From contig JBPCIX010000013.1 of NCBI GenBank assembly GCA_051005875.1, positions 1 to 64,000 of the forward strand: a stretch of 64,000 nt of DNA. The letters are read 5' to 3'. Numbering within the stretch: position 1 is the first letter of the stretch; every line of letters starts with the position of its first letter. Positions 12,290 to 21,461 of this stretch are shown piece by piece. The DNA is from JBPCIX01 sp051005875 (lineage in GTDB: Bacteria; Actinomycetota; CADDZG01; JAHWKV01). The notes under the pieces are model-generated. The model worked only from the letters and a program-made list of their open reading frames with translations. It had not been told where the DNA came from and made no database searches. The translations under genes were made by a program, and so were the position numbers.

Positions 12290-12502
12290 GGCCCCTCCGG
12301 CCTGACGGCCTCCGGATTTAGCCTGGGGCAGGGGTGGGCCAAAACTGGTAAGGTGTTGGTTGTTCTAATCCACCCTCGGGTCCGCTTTCAGCGCGACTTT
12401 CGAGGACGGGAATCTGCACAGGCTAGAGGTAGGAATCTTATACATTGAGCACAGTCAACCCGGAGATTTCGCAGACTTTTTAATCTGACGTGCGAAATTT
12501 TC

Positions 12503-12528
12503 GGGCCGGGAATCCCCCGGCCCTTTTT
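12503..12528 (+). terminator. Intrinsic terminator or attenuator ahead of fusA
   Basis: GGGCCGGG at 12503-12510 pairs with CCCGGCCC at 12516-12523 and is followed by TTTTT. It stands only 24 bases before fusA, so it either ends rpsLG transcripts or attenuates entry into fusA. No convincing promoter was found between it and the fusA start; a TATACA at 12439-12444 lacks a good -35. Confidence 0.7.
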
Positions 12529-12551
12529 GTTGGCTGAATAACAACTTTTGG

Positions 12552-14693
12552 ATGGTGACAATGGCAACCGATACGGCAGAGGCAAACCCAACCGAGGCAG
12601 CTAAGGCTTCGCCTTTCCGCGAGTTCCCCCTTGCCCGCATCCGCAACATCGGCATCATGGCCCACATTGACGCCGGCAAGACCACCACAACCGAACGAAT
12701 CCTCTATTACACCGGCAGGACCTACAAGATCGGTGAAGTTCACGAGGGCTCGGCCGTTATGGACTGGATGGCCCAAGAGCAAGAGCGTGGTATCACCATC
12801 ACCTCGGCCGCCACCACCACTCAGTGGAAGGGCGATTGGATCAACATCATCGACACTCCCGGCCACGTTGACTTCACGGTCGAAGTCGAGCGCTCACTCA
12901 GGGTCCTAGACGGCGCGGTTGCTGTTTTCGACGCAGTCTCAGGCGTGGAACCGCAAACCGAAACCGTCTGGCGCCAGGCCGACAGGTACCACGTGCCACG
13001 CATCTGTTTCATCAACAAGATGGACCGTCTGGGCGCCGATTTCTACAGGTCCGTCGAAATGATCAAAGAGCGTTTGGGTGGCCACCCACTGCCGGTCCAG
13101 ATTCCGTGGGGAGCCGAGGGCGACTTCCACGGAGTAATCGACCTGCTTGCAATGAAGGGTCGGTACTGGACCTCCGAAAAAGGCGAGGAGTGGGAGGACC
13201 GCGACATCCCCGAAGAGTTGATGGAAGAGGCCACTCACTGGCGGCATGAACTTTACGAGGCTCTCGCTGAGTTCGATGAGGAAGTAATGGAGGCATACGT
13301 AGGCGGCGGCGAGGCTTCGGCCGAACACCTTAAGATGGCCCTTCGCAAAGCCACTTTGGCCAACCAGGCCCAGCCGGTTCTTTGCGGCAGCGCCTTTAAG
13401 AACAAGGGCGTCCAGCCGCTTCTCGATGCCGTTGTTGATTTCCTGCCCTCGCCCGCAGATGTTCCCCCTGTCGTCGGTGAGCACCCCCGTACAGGCGAAG
13501 AGGTCATCCGCAAGCCCGAAGATTTCGAGCCTTTCAGCGCCCTTGCCTTCAAGATAATGTCCGATCCACACGTCGGCCGTATCACTTACATTCGAGTGTA
13601 TTCAGGCACATTAAAGAGCGGCGGCGCCATGCTGAACGCCACCCGCGACCGCAAAGAACGAGCCGGGCGGCTGCTGCAAATGCACGCTAACCATCGCGAG
13701 GACAAAGAGCAGACCATGACCGGCGACATCGTGGCCGTGGTTGGTCTGAAGCAAACGTTTACGGGCGACACCCTTTGCGACCCGGACAATCCGGTTCGCC
13801 TGGAATCCCCCACTTTTGCCCAGCCCGTCATTTCCATGGCAATCGAGCCCAAAACGAAGATGGACCAGGACCGCCTCGCCACTGCGCTGCAGCGTCTTTC
13901 TGAAGAGGACCCAACCTTCATTATCCACTCAGACAAAGAAACCGGCCAGACAATCATCGCCGGAATGGGCGAATTGCATCTCGACGTTTTGATAGATCGC
14001 ATGACCAGGGAATTCAACGTCGACGCAAACGTAGGCAAGCCCCAGGTGGCATATCGTGAGACGATCACCAAGACTGTCACCAAGCACGTCACCCGCTACA
14101 TCAAGCAAACCGGCGGCAAGGGCCAATTCGGCCACGTCGAAATAAATCTGGAGCCTACGGGCCCCGGCGGCGGCTACGAATTCGTCAACAAGATCAAAGG
14201 CGGCTCTATCCCGAGCGAATTCATCCCCTCGGTCGACGAAGGAATGCAAGAAGCCATGGCCTCGGGGGTGCTGGCCGGCTACCCGCTCGAGGACCTCCGG
14301 GTAACCCTTACCGACGGATCCGCTCACGACGTCGACTCTTCAGAAATGTCGTTCAAGATCACCGGCTCCATCGCCCTGAAAGAGGCAGCCCGCAAGGCAT
14401 CGCCGGTGCTGCTCGAGCCGATCATGGATGTTGAGGTTGTGACCCCTCAAGACTTTATGGGCGAAGTAATGGGCGACTTGAACTCACGCCGCGGCCGTAT
14501 CGAAAAGATGGAGAACCGGGGAGTTACCCAGGTAATCCGGGCGCAAGTTCCCCTGGCGCAAATGTTTGGCTACTCGACGGATCTCCGCAGCAACACCCAG
14601 GGCCGGGCTACCTACACAATGCAGTTTCACTCCTACCAACAAGTTCCTCGCTCACTTGCAGAGGAAATCATTAAGAAAATTCGAGGAGAGTAA
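12552..14693 (+). CDS. fusA: Translation elongation factor G
   Basis: A 713-residue GTPase that drives ribosomal translocation. G1 (AHIDAGKTTTTERIL), the switch regions (ERGITITSAATT, DTPGHVDF) and NKMD (INKMDRLGADF) are intact, followed by domains II-V. The N-terminal stretch before the G domain is about 30 residues, slightly long; ATG 12561 is an equally good start. A terminator-like hairpin precedes it and rpsJ abuts it. Confidence 0.97.
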   Translation: MVTMATDTAEANPTEAAKASPFREFPLARIRNIGIMAHIDAGKTTTTERILYYTGRTYKIGEVHEGSAVMDWMAQEQERGITITSAATTTQWKGDWINIIDTPGHVDFTVEVERSLRVLDGAVAVFDAVSGVEPQTETVWRQADRYHVPRICFINKMDRLGADFYRSVEMIKERLGGHPLPVQIPWGAEGDFHGVIDLLAMKGRYWTSEKGEEWEDRDIPEELMEEATHWRHELYEALAEFDEEVMEAYVGGGEASAEHLKMALRKATLANQAQPVLCGSAFKNKGVQPLLDAVVDFLPSPADVPPVVGEHPRTGEEVIRKPEDFEPFSALAFKIMSDPHVGRITYIRVYSGTLKSGGAMLNATRDRKERAGRLLQMHANHREDKEQTMTGDIVAVVGLKQTFTGDTLCDPDNPVRLESPTFAQPVISMAIEPKTKMDQDRLATALQRLSEEDPTFIIHSDKETGQTIIAGMGELHLDVLIDRMTREFNVDANVGKPQVAYRETITKTVTKHVTRYIKQTGGKGQFGHVEINLEPTGPGGGYEFVNKIKGGSIPSEFIPSVDEGMQEAMASGVLAGYPLEDLRVTLTDGSAHDVDSSEMSFKITGSIALKEAARKASPVLLEPIMDVEVVTPQDFMGEVMGDLNSRRGRIEKMENRGVTQVIRAQVPLAQMFGYSTDLRSNTQGRATYTMQFHSYQQVPRSLAEEIIKKIRGE

Positions 14694-14999
14694 GTGGCCC
14701 AAAAGATTCGAATCAAGCTTAAGGCCTACGATCACGAGATCATCGATCAAAGCGCCCGCAAGATCGTCGATACTGCCACCCGGACCGGCGCCAGCGTGTG
14801 CGGACCTGTGCCTTTGCCGACGAGGATCGAAAAGTTTGCCGTCATCCGCTCGCCTTTCAAAGACAAAGACTCCCGAGAGCACTTCGAAATGAGAACTCAC
14901 AAGCGAATAATCGACATCGTCGACCCGACGCCAAAAACAGTGGATTCGCTGATGCGCCTCGACCTCCCCGCAGGAGTAGATATTGAGCTGAAGCTCTGA
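14694..14999 (+). CDS. rpsJ: 30S ribosomal protein S10
   Basis: A 101-residue head protein of the 30S subunit and, as NusE, an antitermination factor. GTG start immediately after the fusA stop. Family motifs IRIKLKAYDH, GPVPLPTRIEKF and THKRIIDIVDPTP are complete. First gene of the S10 operon, though here it appears joined to fusA without a visible promoter; its stop overlaps the rplC start. Confidence 0.98.
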   Translation: MAQKIRIKLKAYDHEIIDQSARKIVDTATRTGASVCGPVPLPTRIEKFAVIRSPFKDKDSREHFEMRTHKRIIDIVDPTPKTVDSLMRLDLPAGVDIELKL

Positions 15000-15649
15000 T
15001 GGCAACCATTACGAAGGGCCTTTTGGGCGAGAAAGTGGGCATGACTCAGGTTTTTGACGACCAGTCGCGGGTTGTTCCCGTAACGGTCATAAAGGCCGGC
15101 CCTTGCCGGGTTTCGCAGATCAAGACCACTGAGAAAGACGGTTACTCATCTATTCAGCTGTCTTTTGGCGAAGTCGCCGAAAAGCGGATTACGCAACCTG
15201 AGCTTGGGCATTTGAAAAAGGCCGGAGTGCCCGCTGCACGACACCTCGTCGAGCTTCGTTTGGCCGATGTCAGCGGCTTTCAGCTTGGGCAAGAAGTAAA
15301 AGCCGATATTTTCGCCAAGGGCGACCGCGCCGATGTGGTGGGGGTCTCGAAGGGCAAAGGATTCGCCGGAGCGATGAAGCGCCATAACTTTAAGGGCAAA
15401 TCGGCCACCCACGGCACCGAGCGCAAGCATCGGTCCCCCGGCTCCGTCGGCGCCTGCGCCACTCCTTCGAGAGTGTTCAAGGGCATGCGGATGGCGGGTC
15501 ACATGGGTGACGAGCGCGTAACCATGCTAAACCTCGAAATCATTGACGCCGATGCCGATCGTGGCCTCCTGTTGGTTCGCGGCGCCATCCCGGGTCCAAA
15601 CGGCGGCTTGGTAGTAATCCGCTCATCGGTTCGGGGGAACGGAAATTGA
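14999..15649 (+). CDS. rplC: 50S ribosomal protein L3
   Basis: A 216-residue protein that helps initiate 50S assembly near the peptidyl transferase centre. GLLGEKVGMTQVFDD at the N terminus and the central HGTERKHRSPGSVG and GMRMAGHMGDERVT segments are characteristic. Overlaps rpsJ by one base and rplD by four. Confidence 0.98.
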   Translation: MATITKGLLGEKVGMTQVFDDQSRVVPVTVIKAGPCRVSQIKTTEKDGYSSIQLSFGEVAEKRITQPELGHLKKAGVPAARHLVELRLADVSGFQLGQEVKADIFAKGDRADVVGVSKGKGFAGAMKRHNFKGKSATHGTERKHRSPGSVGACATPSRVFKGMRMAGHMGDERVTMLNLEIIDADADRGLLLVRGAIPGPNGGLVVIRSSVRGNGN

Positions 15650-16275
15650 GCGCCCAAGCTAACTTTTTCGACGAGAAGGGCGCCAAAAAGACGATTGACC
15701 TGCCAGCCGACGTCTTCTCTGCGCCGGTCAACATGCCTGCGCTTCACGAGGCCGTTCGCAGCCGCTTGGCTGCCGTTCGCGCCGGAACTTCTTCAACAAA
15801 AACTCGTGCCGAAGTCCGAGGCGGCGGCGTAAAGCCGTGGCGCCAAAAGGGCACAGGGCGCGCCCGCCACGGTTCCACCCGAGAGCCCCAATGGGTTGGC
15901 GGTGGCGTTGCTCACGGCCCCCGGCCCGGTAGGCGCAAATTGCGTGTCAATAAGAAGGCCCGAGCCTTGGCTCTTCGATCCGCACTGACCGACCGCGCCG
16001 GACAGGGTCAGATAGTTGTTGTGGATATGCCGGCCTTCGATACACCCAAGACCAAGCGGGCGGCCGAACTGCTCACCAATTGGGGAGCGGAAGGCAAGTC
16101 TCTTATTGTGTTCAGCCCCGATGAGATGCAAGCCCACCTGAATGCATGGCGGTCATTTAGAAACCTGCCCTTGGCGCTGCCCGTTGTAGCGCCCGCAACC
16201 TACACGGTCCTCGAAGCCGAAACGGTCATATTTACGAAAAAAGCACTCGACGCGCTTAGCAAGGCGCCGGCATGA
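15646..16275 (+). CDS. rplD: 50S ribosomal protein L4
   Basis: A 209-residue protein with the long loop that lines the exit tunnel (RGGGVKPWRQKGTGRARHG). TTG start overlapping the rplC stop. Normal length for the family. Confidence 0.97.
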   Translation: MSAQANFFDEKGAKKTIDLPADVFSAPVNMPALHEAVRSRLAAVRAGTSSTKTRAEVRGGGVKPWRQKGTGRARHGSTREPQWVGGGVAHGPRPGRRKLRVNKKARALALRSALTDRAGQGQIVVVDMPAFDTPKTKRAAELLTNWGAEGKSLIVFSPDEMQAHLNAWRSFRNLPLALPVVAPATYTVLEAETVIFTKKALDALSKAPA

Positions 16276-16559
16276 CCAACCCCCGCGACATAATTATTCG
16301 GCCGGTTATCAGCGAAAAATCGCACGGCCTGATCGACGCCAACACCTACACCTTCATCGTCGATCCCCGGGCCCGCAAGACCGAGATTCGCCAGGCGGTC
16401 GAGCAGATCTGGGGAGTCAAAGTGGTCGACGTGAATACGCTGAACCGAAAGGGCAAGGTCAAGCGCAACCGCCTTGTCACCGGCCAGCGCCCCAACACCA
16501 AGCGCGCGGTCGTGCGACTTGCTGAGGGCGACAAAATTGAAATCTTCGAAACCAAGTAA
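16272..16559 (+). CDS. rplW: 50S ribosomal protein L23
   Basis: A 95-residue protein at the tunnel exit, the docking site for signal recognition particle and trigger factor. Motifs IIRPVISEKS and YTFIVDPRARKTEIRQAVE are present. Overlaps rplD by four bases. Confidence 0.97.
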   Translation: MTNPRDIIIRPVISEKSHGLIDANTYTFIVDPRARKTEIRQAVEQIWGVKVVDVNTLNRKGKVKRNRLVTGQRPNTKRAVVRLAEGDKIEIFETK

Positions 16560-16570
16560 GAGGGCTCGTA

Positions 16571-17401
16571 ATGGCAGTTAGAAAATCCAAACCCACAACG
16601 CCCGGGCGACGCGGCGCTTCATATTCCGATTTTTCGGAAATCACACGCGATCATCCAGAACGCTCCCTTGTAAAGCCCAAGCCGAAAAAGGCCGGCCGTA
16701 ACGCCCATGGGCGGATCACTACTCGGCGTCAAGGTGGCGGCCACAAGCAAAGGTACCGGGTCATCGATTTCCGCCGGGAGAAGGACGGCGTTCCCGCTCG
16801 CGTTGCCCAAATTGAATACGACCCCAACCGCAACTGCCGGATAGCCCTGCTGAACTACGCCGACGGCGAAAAGCGTTACATTCTGGCGGCCAACGGCCTC
16901 GTTGTGGGCACGCAGCTGGCAAACGGTCCCGCCGCCGAAATAAAGGTCGGAAACGCTCTGCCGTTGCGCAACATTCCAGTGGGCACAGTGGTTCATAACG
17001 TAGAGCTGAAGCCGAGCGGTGGCGGCAAAATGGCCCGTTCAGCAGGAATGTCGGTGCAGTTGGTCGCCAAACAAGGCGACACCGCAACGCTCAGACTTCC
17101 ATCGGGCGAGGTCCGCCAGGTCCCCATGGATTGCAGGGCCACAGTGGGCGAGGTCGGCAATGCGGAGCACGAGTTGATAACCTTAGGGAAAGCAGGCAGG
17201 GCACGCTGGAAGAACCGGCGCCCCAAAGTCCGCGGCGTTGCAATGAACCCGGTCGATCACCCTCTGGGCGGGGGCGAAGGCAAAGCTTCCGGAGGACGCC
17301 ATCCAACCTCTCCCTGGGGCAAACCCGAGGGCAGGACAAGACGCAAAACGAAATATTCCGACGACAAAATTCTGCGGCGACGCGGAAGCAAGCGAGGGTA
17401 A
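16571..17401 (+). CDS. rplB: 50S ribosomal protein L2
   Basis: A 276-residue protein that binds 23S rRNA and is needed for peptidyl transfer and subunit joining. GRNAHGRITTRRQGGGHKQ, the central DPNRNCRIALL and the C-terminal RGVAMNPVDHPLGGGEG with the conserved histidine are intact. Confidence 0.98.
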   Translation: MAVRKSKPTTPGRRGASYSDFSEITRDHPERSLVKPKPKKAGRNAHGRITTRRQGGGHKQRYRVIDFRREKDGVPARVAQIEYDPNRNCRIALLNYADGEKRYILAANGLVVGTQLANGPAAEIKVGNALPLRNIPVGTVVHNVELKPSGGGKMARSAGMSVQLVAKQGDTATLRLPSGEVRQVPMDCRATVGEVGNAEHELITLGKAGRARWKNRRPKVRGVAMNPVDHPLGGGEGKASGGRHPTSPWGKPEGRTRRKTKYSDDKILRRRGSKRG

Positions 17402-17407
17402 ACAGCT

Positions 17408-17692
17408 TTGCCAAGATCACTTAAGAAGGGTCCGTTTGTCGACGACCATTTGTTAAAGAAGGTCGACGAGCAAAACAAAACCGGCGAAAAGCGCGTAATT
17501 AAGACGTGGTCGCGCAGATCAACCTTGATCCCCGACATGGTGGGCCATACCATCGCCGTCCACGATGGCCGCAAGCACGTGCCCGTCTACGTCACAGAAT
17601 CTATGGTCGGTCACAAGCTCGGCGAGTTTGCCCTCACCCGGACCTTCCGTTCGCACGGGCACCACACTGAAAAGAGCACGAGGCTTAAATGA
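17408..17692 (+). CDS. rpsS: 30S ribosomal protein S19
   Basis: A 94-residue protein of the 30S head that contacts the A site and binds S13. MPRSLKKGPFVDDHLLKKV and the C-terminal FALTRTFRSHGHHTEK are typical. TTG start. Overlaps rplV by four bases. Confidence 0.97.
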   Translation: MPRSLKKGPFVDDHLLKKVDEQNKTGEKRVIKTWSRRSTLIPDMVGHTIAVHDGRKHVPVYVTESMVGHKLGEFALTRTFRSHGHHTEKSTRLK

Positions 17693-18159
17693 ATCCTGCA
17701 CAAGCGCAAGTTACGGCCAAGGCGCGCTTTATCCGAATGAGCGCCTACAAAGCCAGAGAGTCGGCTCAGCTGATTCGCGGCAAGCACGTCGACGAGGCGC
17801 GCCGGATTTTGGCCTTTACCCCAAAAGCAGCGGCCCGGGCTATTTCGAAAGTTCTTGAAGCCGCCATATCCAACGCCGAGCACAACTTTCAGATCCCCCA
17901 GGAAGAGCTTTACGTCAAGATCGCAAGCGCCGACGAAGGCATGACCATCAAGCGGTTCCGCCCTCGGGCCCAAGGCAGGGGCTACCGCATTCGTAAGCGC
18001 ACCTGCCACATCAACCTGACACTCGAGCGAATGCCCGAAACTGCTGTTCCCGAGGCCCGTCCGCGCAGAGCCCAAAAAGCCAAATCGCGCCAATCAACCA
18101 GCTCAGGTTCATCAGCCAAATCGGATCAATCAGGCCAATCAGAAGGGCAAAAAAGCTAA
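17689..18159 (+). CDS. rplV: 50S ribosomal protein L22 with Ser/Gln-rich C-terminal tail
   Basis: A 156-residue protein; the core of about 115 residues lines the exit tunnel with its beta hairpin (RFRPRAQGRGYRIRKRTCHI). The last 40 residues are an added basic then Ser/Gln/Gly-rich tail that looks disordered. The stop and the rpsC start share one base. Confidence 0.96.
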   Translation: MNPAQAQVTAKARFIRMSAYKARESAQLIRGKHVDEARRILAFTPKAAARAISKVLEAAISNAEHNFQIPQEELYVKIASADEGMTIKRFRPRAQGRGYRIRKRTCHINLTLERMPETAVPEARPRRAQKAKSRQSTSSGSSAKSDQSGQSEGQKS

Positions 18160-18920
18160 TGGGTCAAAAAGTACACCCCTACGGCTTTCGCCTTGGGATC
18201 GTCACAGATTGGAAGTCGCGGTGGTTCGCTACCGGCGCCCAGTACCAGGACTACATCGAGCAGGACAACCTAACCCGTCGTTACCTTCAGGAGACTCTCC
18301 CCCACGCGGCTATCAGCAGGGTTGAAATCGAACGCACGCGTGAGCGCCTCCGGGTCACCGTACACACCGCCCGGCCGGGCATTGTCATCGGCCGCCGGGG
18401 CGCTCAGGCCGATGAAATACGCGAGTACCTTGAAAAGACCGAGGGCAAGGCAGCCAAAGCCCAAACGGGCAAGGCGATCAATGTTCAGGTCAACCTCGAC
18501 ATTGTTGAAGTGAAGTCGCCCGACGCCGACGCTCAACTGCTTTCGCAGGCTATTGCCGAACAACTGGTTTCCCGAGTCGCCTTTCGACGGGCCATGCGCA
18601 AAGCTGTCAACACGGCGATTAAGGCAGGCGCCCAAGGCGTGAAAGTGCAGGCCTCCGGCCGCCTGGGTGGAGCGGAAATGAGCCGGCGCGAGGGTTACCA
18701 CGAAGGCAAGGTGCCCCTTCACACGCTGCGGGCCGATATTGACTACGGTTTTTCCGAAGCTCGGACGACCGCCGGGGCAATCGGCGTAAAGGTTTGGATC
18801 TACAGAGGCGACGTGGTACCCGTCCGTGAAGTCAAACGCCGCCAGGCCGCTGCCGAAGCTGCGGGCTCAGCAGGAACCGCTACTGAATCCTCCCCACAAA
18901 CCGCGGAGGTAAAAGCCTGA
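18159..18920 (+). CDS. rpsC: 30S ribosomal protein S3
   Basis: A 253-residue protein at the mRNA entry site with helicase activity on mRNA. MGQKVHPYGFRLGI, the KH domain (GIVIGRRGAQADEIREYLEK) and GVKVWIYRGDV are all present. A short alanine-rich tail follows. Overlaps rplP. Confidence 0.98.
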   Translation: MGQKVHPYGFRLGIVTDWKSRWFATGAQYQDYIEQDNLTRRYLQETLPHAAISRVEIERTRERLRVTVHTARPGIVIGRRGAQADEIREYLEKTEGKAAKAQTGKAINVQVNLDIVEVKSPDADAQLLSQAIAEQLVSRVAFRRAMRKAVNTAIKAGAQGVKVQASGRLGGAEMSRREGYHEGKVPLHTLRADIDYGFSEARTTAGAIGVKVWIYRGDVVPVREVKRRQAAAEAAGSAGTATESSPQTAEVKA

Positions 18921-19336
18921 TGCTGATGCCCAAGCGAACTAAGTTTCGCAAACAACACCGCGGCAAGCGTCGCGGCCTTTCCAAAGGCGGCACCACTGTG
19001 CATTTTGGAGATTACGGTCTTCAGGCCCTGGAGTGCGGCTGGATTACCAACCGCCAGATCGAGTCGGCCCGGGTAGCGATCACCCGTCACGTAAGACGTG
19101 GCGGCCGGGTCTGGATAAATATTTTTCCCGACAAGCCATTCACCAAGAAGCCGGCCGAAACCCGAATGGGCTCCGGCAAGGGCAACCCCGAAGGTTGGGT
19201 CGCCGTTGTGAAGCCCGGCAGAGTCATGTTCGAGCTAACCGGTGTTTCTGAAGCCGCAGCGAAAGAAGCCATGCGGCTTGCCGGCCACAAGTTGCCGATC
19301 AAATGCCGCTTTGTGCAACGCGAGGAGGGGGCATAG
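18920..19336 (+). CDS. rplP: 50S ribosomal protein L16
   Basis: A 138-residue protein at the A-site side of the 50S. MPKRTKFRKQHRGK, GDYGLQALECGWITNRQIE and MGSGKGNPEGWVAVVKPG are characteristic. The start at 18920 adds Met-Leu; ATG 18926 gives the usual family N terminus. Confidence 0.97.
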   Translation: MLMPKRTKFRKQHRGKRRGLSKGGTTVHFGDYGLQALECGWITNRQIESARVAITRHVRRGGRVWINIFPDKPFTKKPAETRMGSGKGNPEGWVAVVKPGRVMFELTGVSEAAAKEAMRLAGHKLPIKCRFVQREEGA

Positions 19337-19756
19337 ATGGCTACGAAGTTGAAGTCCTATGAGTTGCGCGAGCACAGCTCGGATGATCTCACCCACAAAC
19401 TGGCCGAAGAGAAAGAGGAGTTTTTCAATCTTAGGTTTCAAAACGCCACCGGCCAGCTCGAGAACTACGGTCAGCTTCAACGAGTTAAGCGCAACATTGC
19501 CCGCATCGAGACCATAATCCGGGAGCGGGACCTTGGGATAGAAGACGAAACCGGTGGTGCCTCCGAATCGCCCGGCCCGAGTTCTGTAAAATCCGAAAAA
19601 AAGGCCAGAAGGTGGGGGTCCAAAAAGGTCGAAGACGCTCCTGAGGACGCAACCGTCCTTGATGATAAATCCGAGGACGCAACCGTCCTTGATGATAAAT
19701 CCGAGGACGCAACGCCCGAAGCCGGGCTAGAAAGCAAGCAGAAGACCGATGACTAA
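19337..19756 (+). CDS. rpmC: 50S ribosomal protein L29 with long repeat-containing tail
   Basis: The first 65-70 residues are a normal L29 (LKSYELREHSSDDLTHKL, FNLRFQNATGQLENYGQL, KRNIARIETIIRER). A further 70 acidic residues follow, about doubling the usual length. They contain a tandem 10-residue repeat EDATVLDDKS encoded by a 30-bp DNA repeat at about 19640-19715. L29 sits by the tunnel exit, so the tail could reach factors that dock there; this is inference. Confidence 0.95.
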   Translation: MATKLKSYELREHSSDDLTHKLAEEKEEFFNLRFQNATGQLENYGQLQRVKRNIARIETIIRERDLGIEDETGGASESPGPSSVKSEKKARRWGSKKVEDAPEDATVLDDKSEDATVLDDKSEDATPEAGLESKQKTDD

Positions 19757-20006
19757 AAGAGGACAACGTAAGTCCCGAGTGGGCATGGTCGTGGGTGACG
19801 CCATGGACAAGACGGTTGTGGTCAACATTGAGCAGACCGTTAAGCACCCTCTCTACGGGAAAATTTACAAGCGCAACTCCAAGTTGCAGGCTCACGACGA
19901 AACCAATGACGCCAAGACCGGCGACAAGGTGCGCGTCATGGAGACCCGCCCAATTTCGAAAACAAAGCGGTGGCGGGTCACCGAGATAATGGAGCGCGCT
20001 AAGTGA
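19749..20006 (+). CDS. rpsQ: 30S ribosomal protein S17
   Basis: An 85-residue 16S rRNA-binding protein. GMVVGDAMDKTVVV, HPLYGKIYKRNSKLQAHDE and RPISKTKRWRV match the family. Overlaps rpmC by eight bases and rplN by four. Confidence 0.97.
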   Translation: MTKRGQRKSRVGMVVGDAMDKTVVVNIEQTVKHPLYGKIYKRNSKLQAHDETNDAKTGDKVRVMETRPISKTKRWRVTEIMERAK

Positions 20007-20371
20007 TCCAGAGCGAAAGCCGGGTTCGCGTCGCCGACAACACAGGCGCCAGGCAGGTGCTTGTGATCAAGGTTCTAGGCGGCTCCAGCAGGCGCTACGC
20101 CTCGGTCGGCGACATCGTGGTCGGCACCGTCAAAGACGCCCTGCCAAATCAGGCCGTCAAAAGAGGCGAGGTAGTCAAGTGTGTTGTTGTTCGAACCGCC
20201 AAGCAAAAGCGCCGCAGTGACGGAAGCTATATTCGCTTTGACGACAACGCTGTCGTGCTCATCAACGAGCAACGCAACCCCCGGGGAACCCGCGTTTTTG
20301 GGCCGGTCGCTCGTGAGCTGCGCGACAAAAAGTTCATGAAAATTGTTTCTCTCGCTCCAGAGGTGCTGTAG
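20003..20371 (+). CDS. rplN: 50S ribosomal protein L14
   Basis: A 122-residue protein at the subunit interface. MIQSESRVRVADNTGAR, the basic KRGEVVKCVVVRT and NPRGTRVFGPVARELR are typical. GTG start overlapping rpsQ. First gene of the classical spc operon, here continuous with S10. Confidence 0.98.
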   Translation: MIQSESRVRVADNTGARQVLVIKVLGGSSRRYASVGDIVVGTVKDALPNQAVKRGEVVKCVVVRTAKQKRRSDGSYIRFDDNAVVLINEQRNPRGTRVFGPVARELRDKKFMKIVSLAPEVL

Positions 20372-20691
20372 TGGCCAAGATCATTAAGGGTGACCGCGTG
20401 AAAGTTCTATCCGGCAAGGACGCCGGCAAAGAAGGCCGCGTCATCACGGTTTACCCGGCCAAGAAAAAGGCCCTCGTTGAGGGCGTCAACCGGGCAACAC
20501 GGCACGAAAAAGTCCGCCCGGCGCGTGGCCGCGCTGGCCAGGAAGGTGGCATCGTCGTCAAGGAGATGCCGCTCGACCTTTCAAACGTTGCGCTCATCTG
20601 CAAAACAGATGGTCCAACGCGGGTCGGGTTTCGAATCGAGCCCGACGGCAGCAAAGTGAGGATTTGCAAGAAGTGCGGGGCTGAGCTTTGA
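20371..20691 (+). CDS. rplX: 50S ribosomal protein L24
   Basis: A 106-residue assembly-initiator protein with the KOW motif (IIKGDRVKVLSGKDAGKEG). The C terminus retains CKTDGPTRVGF and RICKKCGAEL. GTG start sharing one base with the rplN stop. Confidence 0.97.
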   Translation: MAKIIKGDRVKVLSGKDAGKEGRVITVYPAKKKALVEGVNRATRHEKVRPARGRAGQEGGIVVKEMPLDLSNVALICKTDGPTRVGFRIEPDGSKVRICKKCGAEL

Positions 20692-21239
20692 GCGGCTACA
20701 CTCCCCGGCTCAAGCAGCGCTACAACGACGAGATCGGCCGCAAACTTGCCGATAACTTGGGCGTCAACATCATGGCTGCTCCGCGGCTTTCCAAGATCTG
20801 CGTCAACATGGGCGTTGGCGACGTTATCTCTGAAAAAAATGCGCTCGAAGATGCTCTCGGTGACCTAAAAATCATTACAGGTCAAAAGCCGTTGGTGACA
20901 AAAGCGAAAAAGTCGGTGGCCGCGTTCAAGCTGCGCGAGGGGGTCGAGATCGGCGCCAAGGTTACGCTTCGGGGCGACAGAGCATGGGACTTCTTCGATC
21001 GGCTGATTACCTTGGCCATTCCAAGGATCCGGGACTTTCGGGGACTGTCACCTAAGGGCTTCGACGGCAGGGGCAACTATACTTTTGGGGTTAACGACCA
21101 AACGATCTTTCCCGAGATCGAGTACGACAAGATCGGCAAGACCCGCGGGATGGACATAACGGTGGTAACGACCGCCACGAATAACGAGCAAGGCAAAATG
21201 TTCCTATCCGCATACGGATTTCCATTCAAACAACAATGA
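20688..21239 (+). CDS. rplE: 50S ribosomal protein L5
   Basis: A 183-residue 5S rRNA-binding protein. PRLSKICVNMGVGD, TGQKPLVTKAKKSVAAFKLR, IPRIRDFRGLSPKGFDG and the C-terminal LLSAYGFPF-type ending (here FLSAYGFPFKQQ) are present. TTG start overlapping rplX. Confidence 0.98.
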   Translation: MSGYTPRLKQRYNDEIGRKLADNLGVNIMAAPRLSKICVNMGVGDVISEKNALEDALGDLKIITGQKPLVTKAKKSVAAFKLREGVEIGAKVTLRGDRAWDFFDRLITLAIPRIRDFRGLSPKGFDGRGNYTFGVNDQTIFPEIEYDKIGKTRGMDITVVTTATNNEQGKMFLSAYGFPFKQQ

Positions 21240-21262
21240 TGAAACGGGAAGGCTAAGGCACA

Positions 21263-21448
21263 GTGGCTAAGAAGGCGTTGGTAAACAAATCAAAAGAAGT
21301 CCCTAAGTTCAAGGTGCGCGCATACTTTCGTTGCCGGCGCTGTGGACGGCCGCGCGGCTATCTGCGGAAGTTCGGAATGTGCCGTTTGTGCGTGCGCGAA
21401 CTGGCTCACCGAGGCGAACTTCCCGGAATAACGAAATCAAGCTGGTAA
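21263..21448 (+). CDS. rpsN: 30S ribosomal protein S14, zinc-binding type
   Basis: At 61 residues this is the short (type Z) S14 with CxxC-x12-CxxC (CRRC and CRLC), the zinc-containing form expressed when zinc is plentiful. GTG start. It occupies the standard place between rplE and rpsH. Confidence 0.97.
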   Translation: MAKKALVNKSKEVPKFKVRAYFRCRRCGRPRGYLRKFGMCRLCVRELAHRGELPGITKSSW

Positions 21449-21461
21449 ACGGAGTTTTTAG

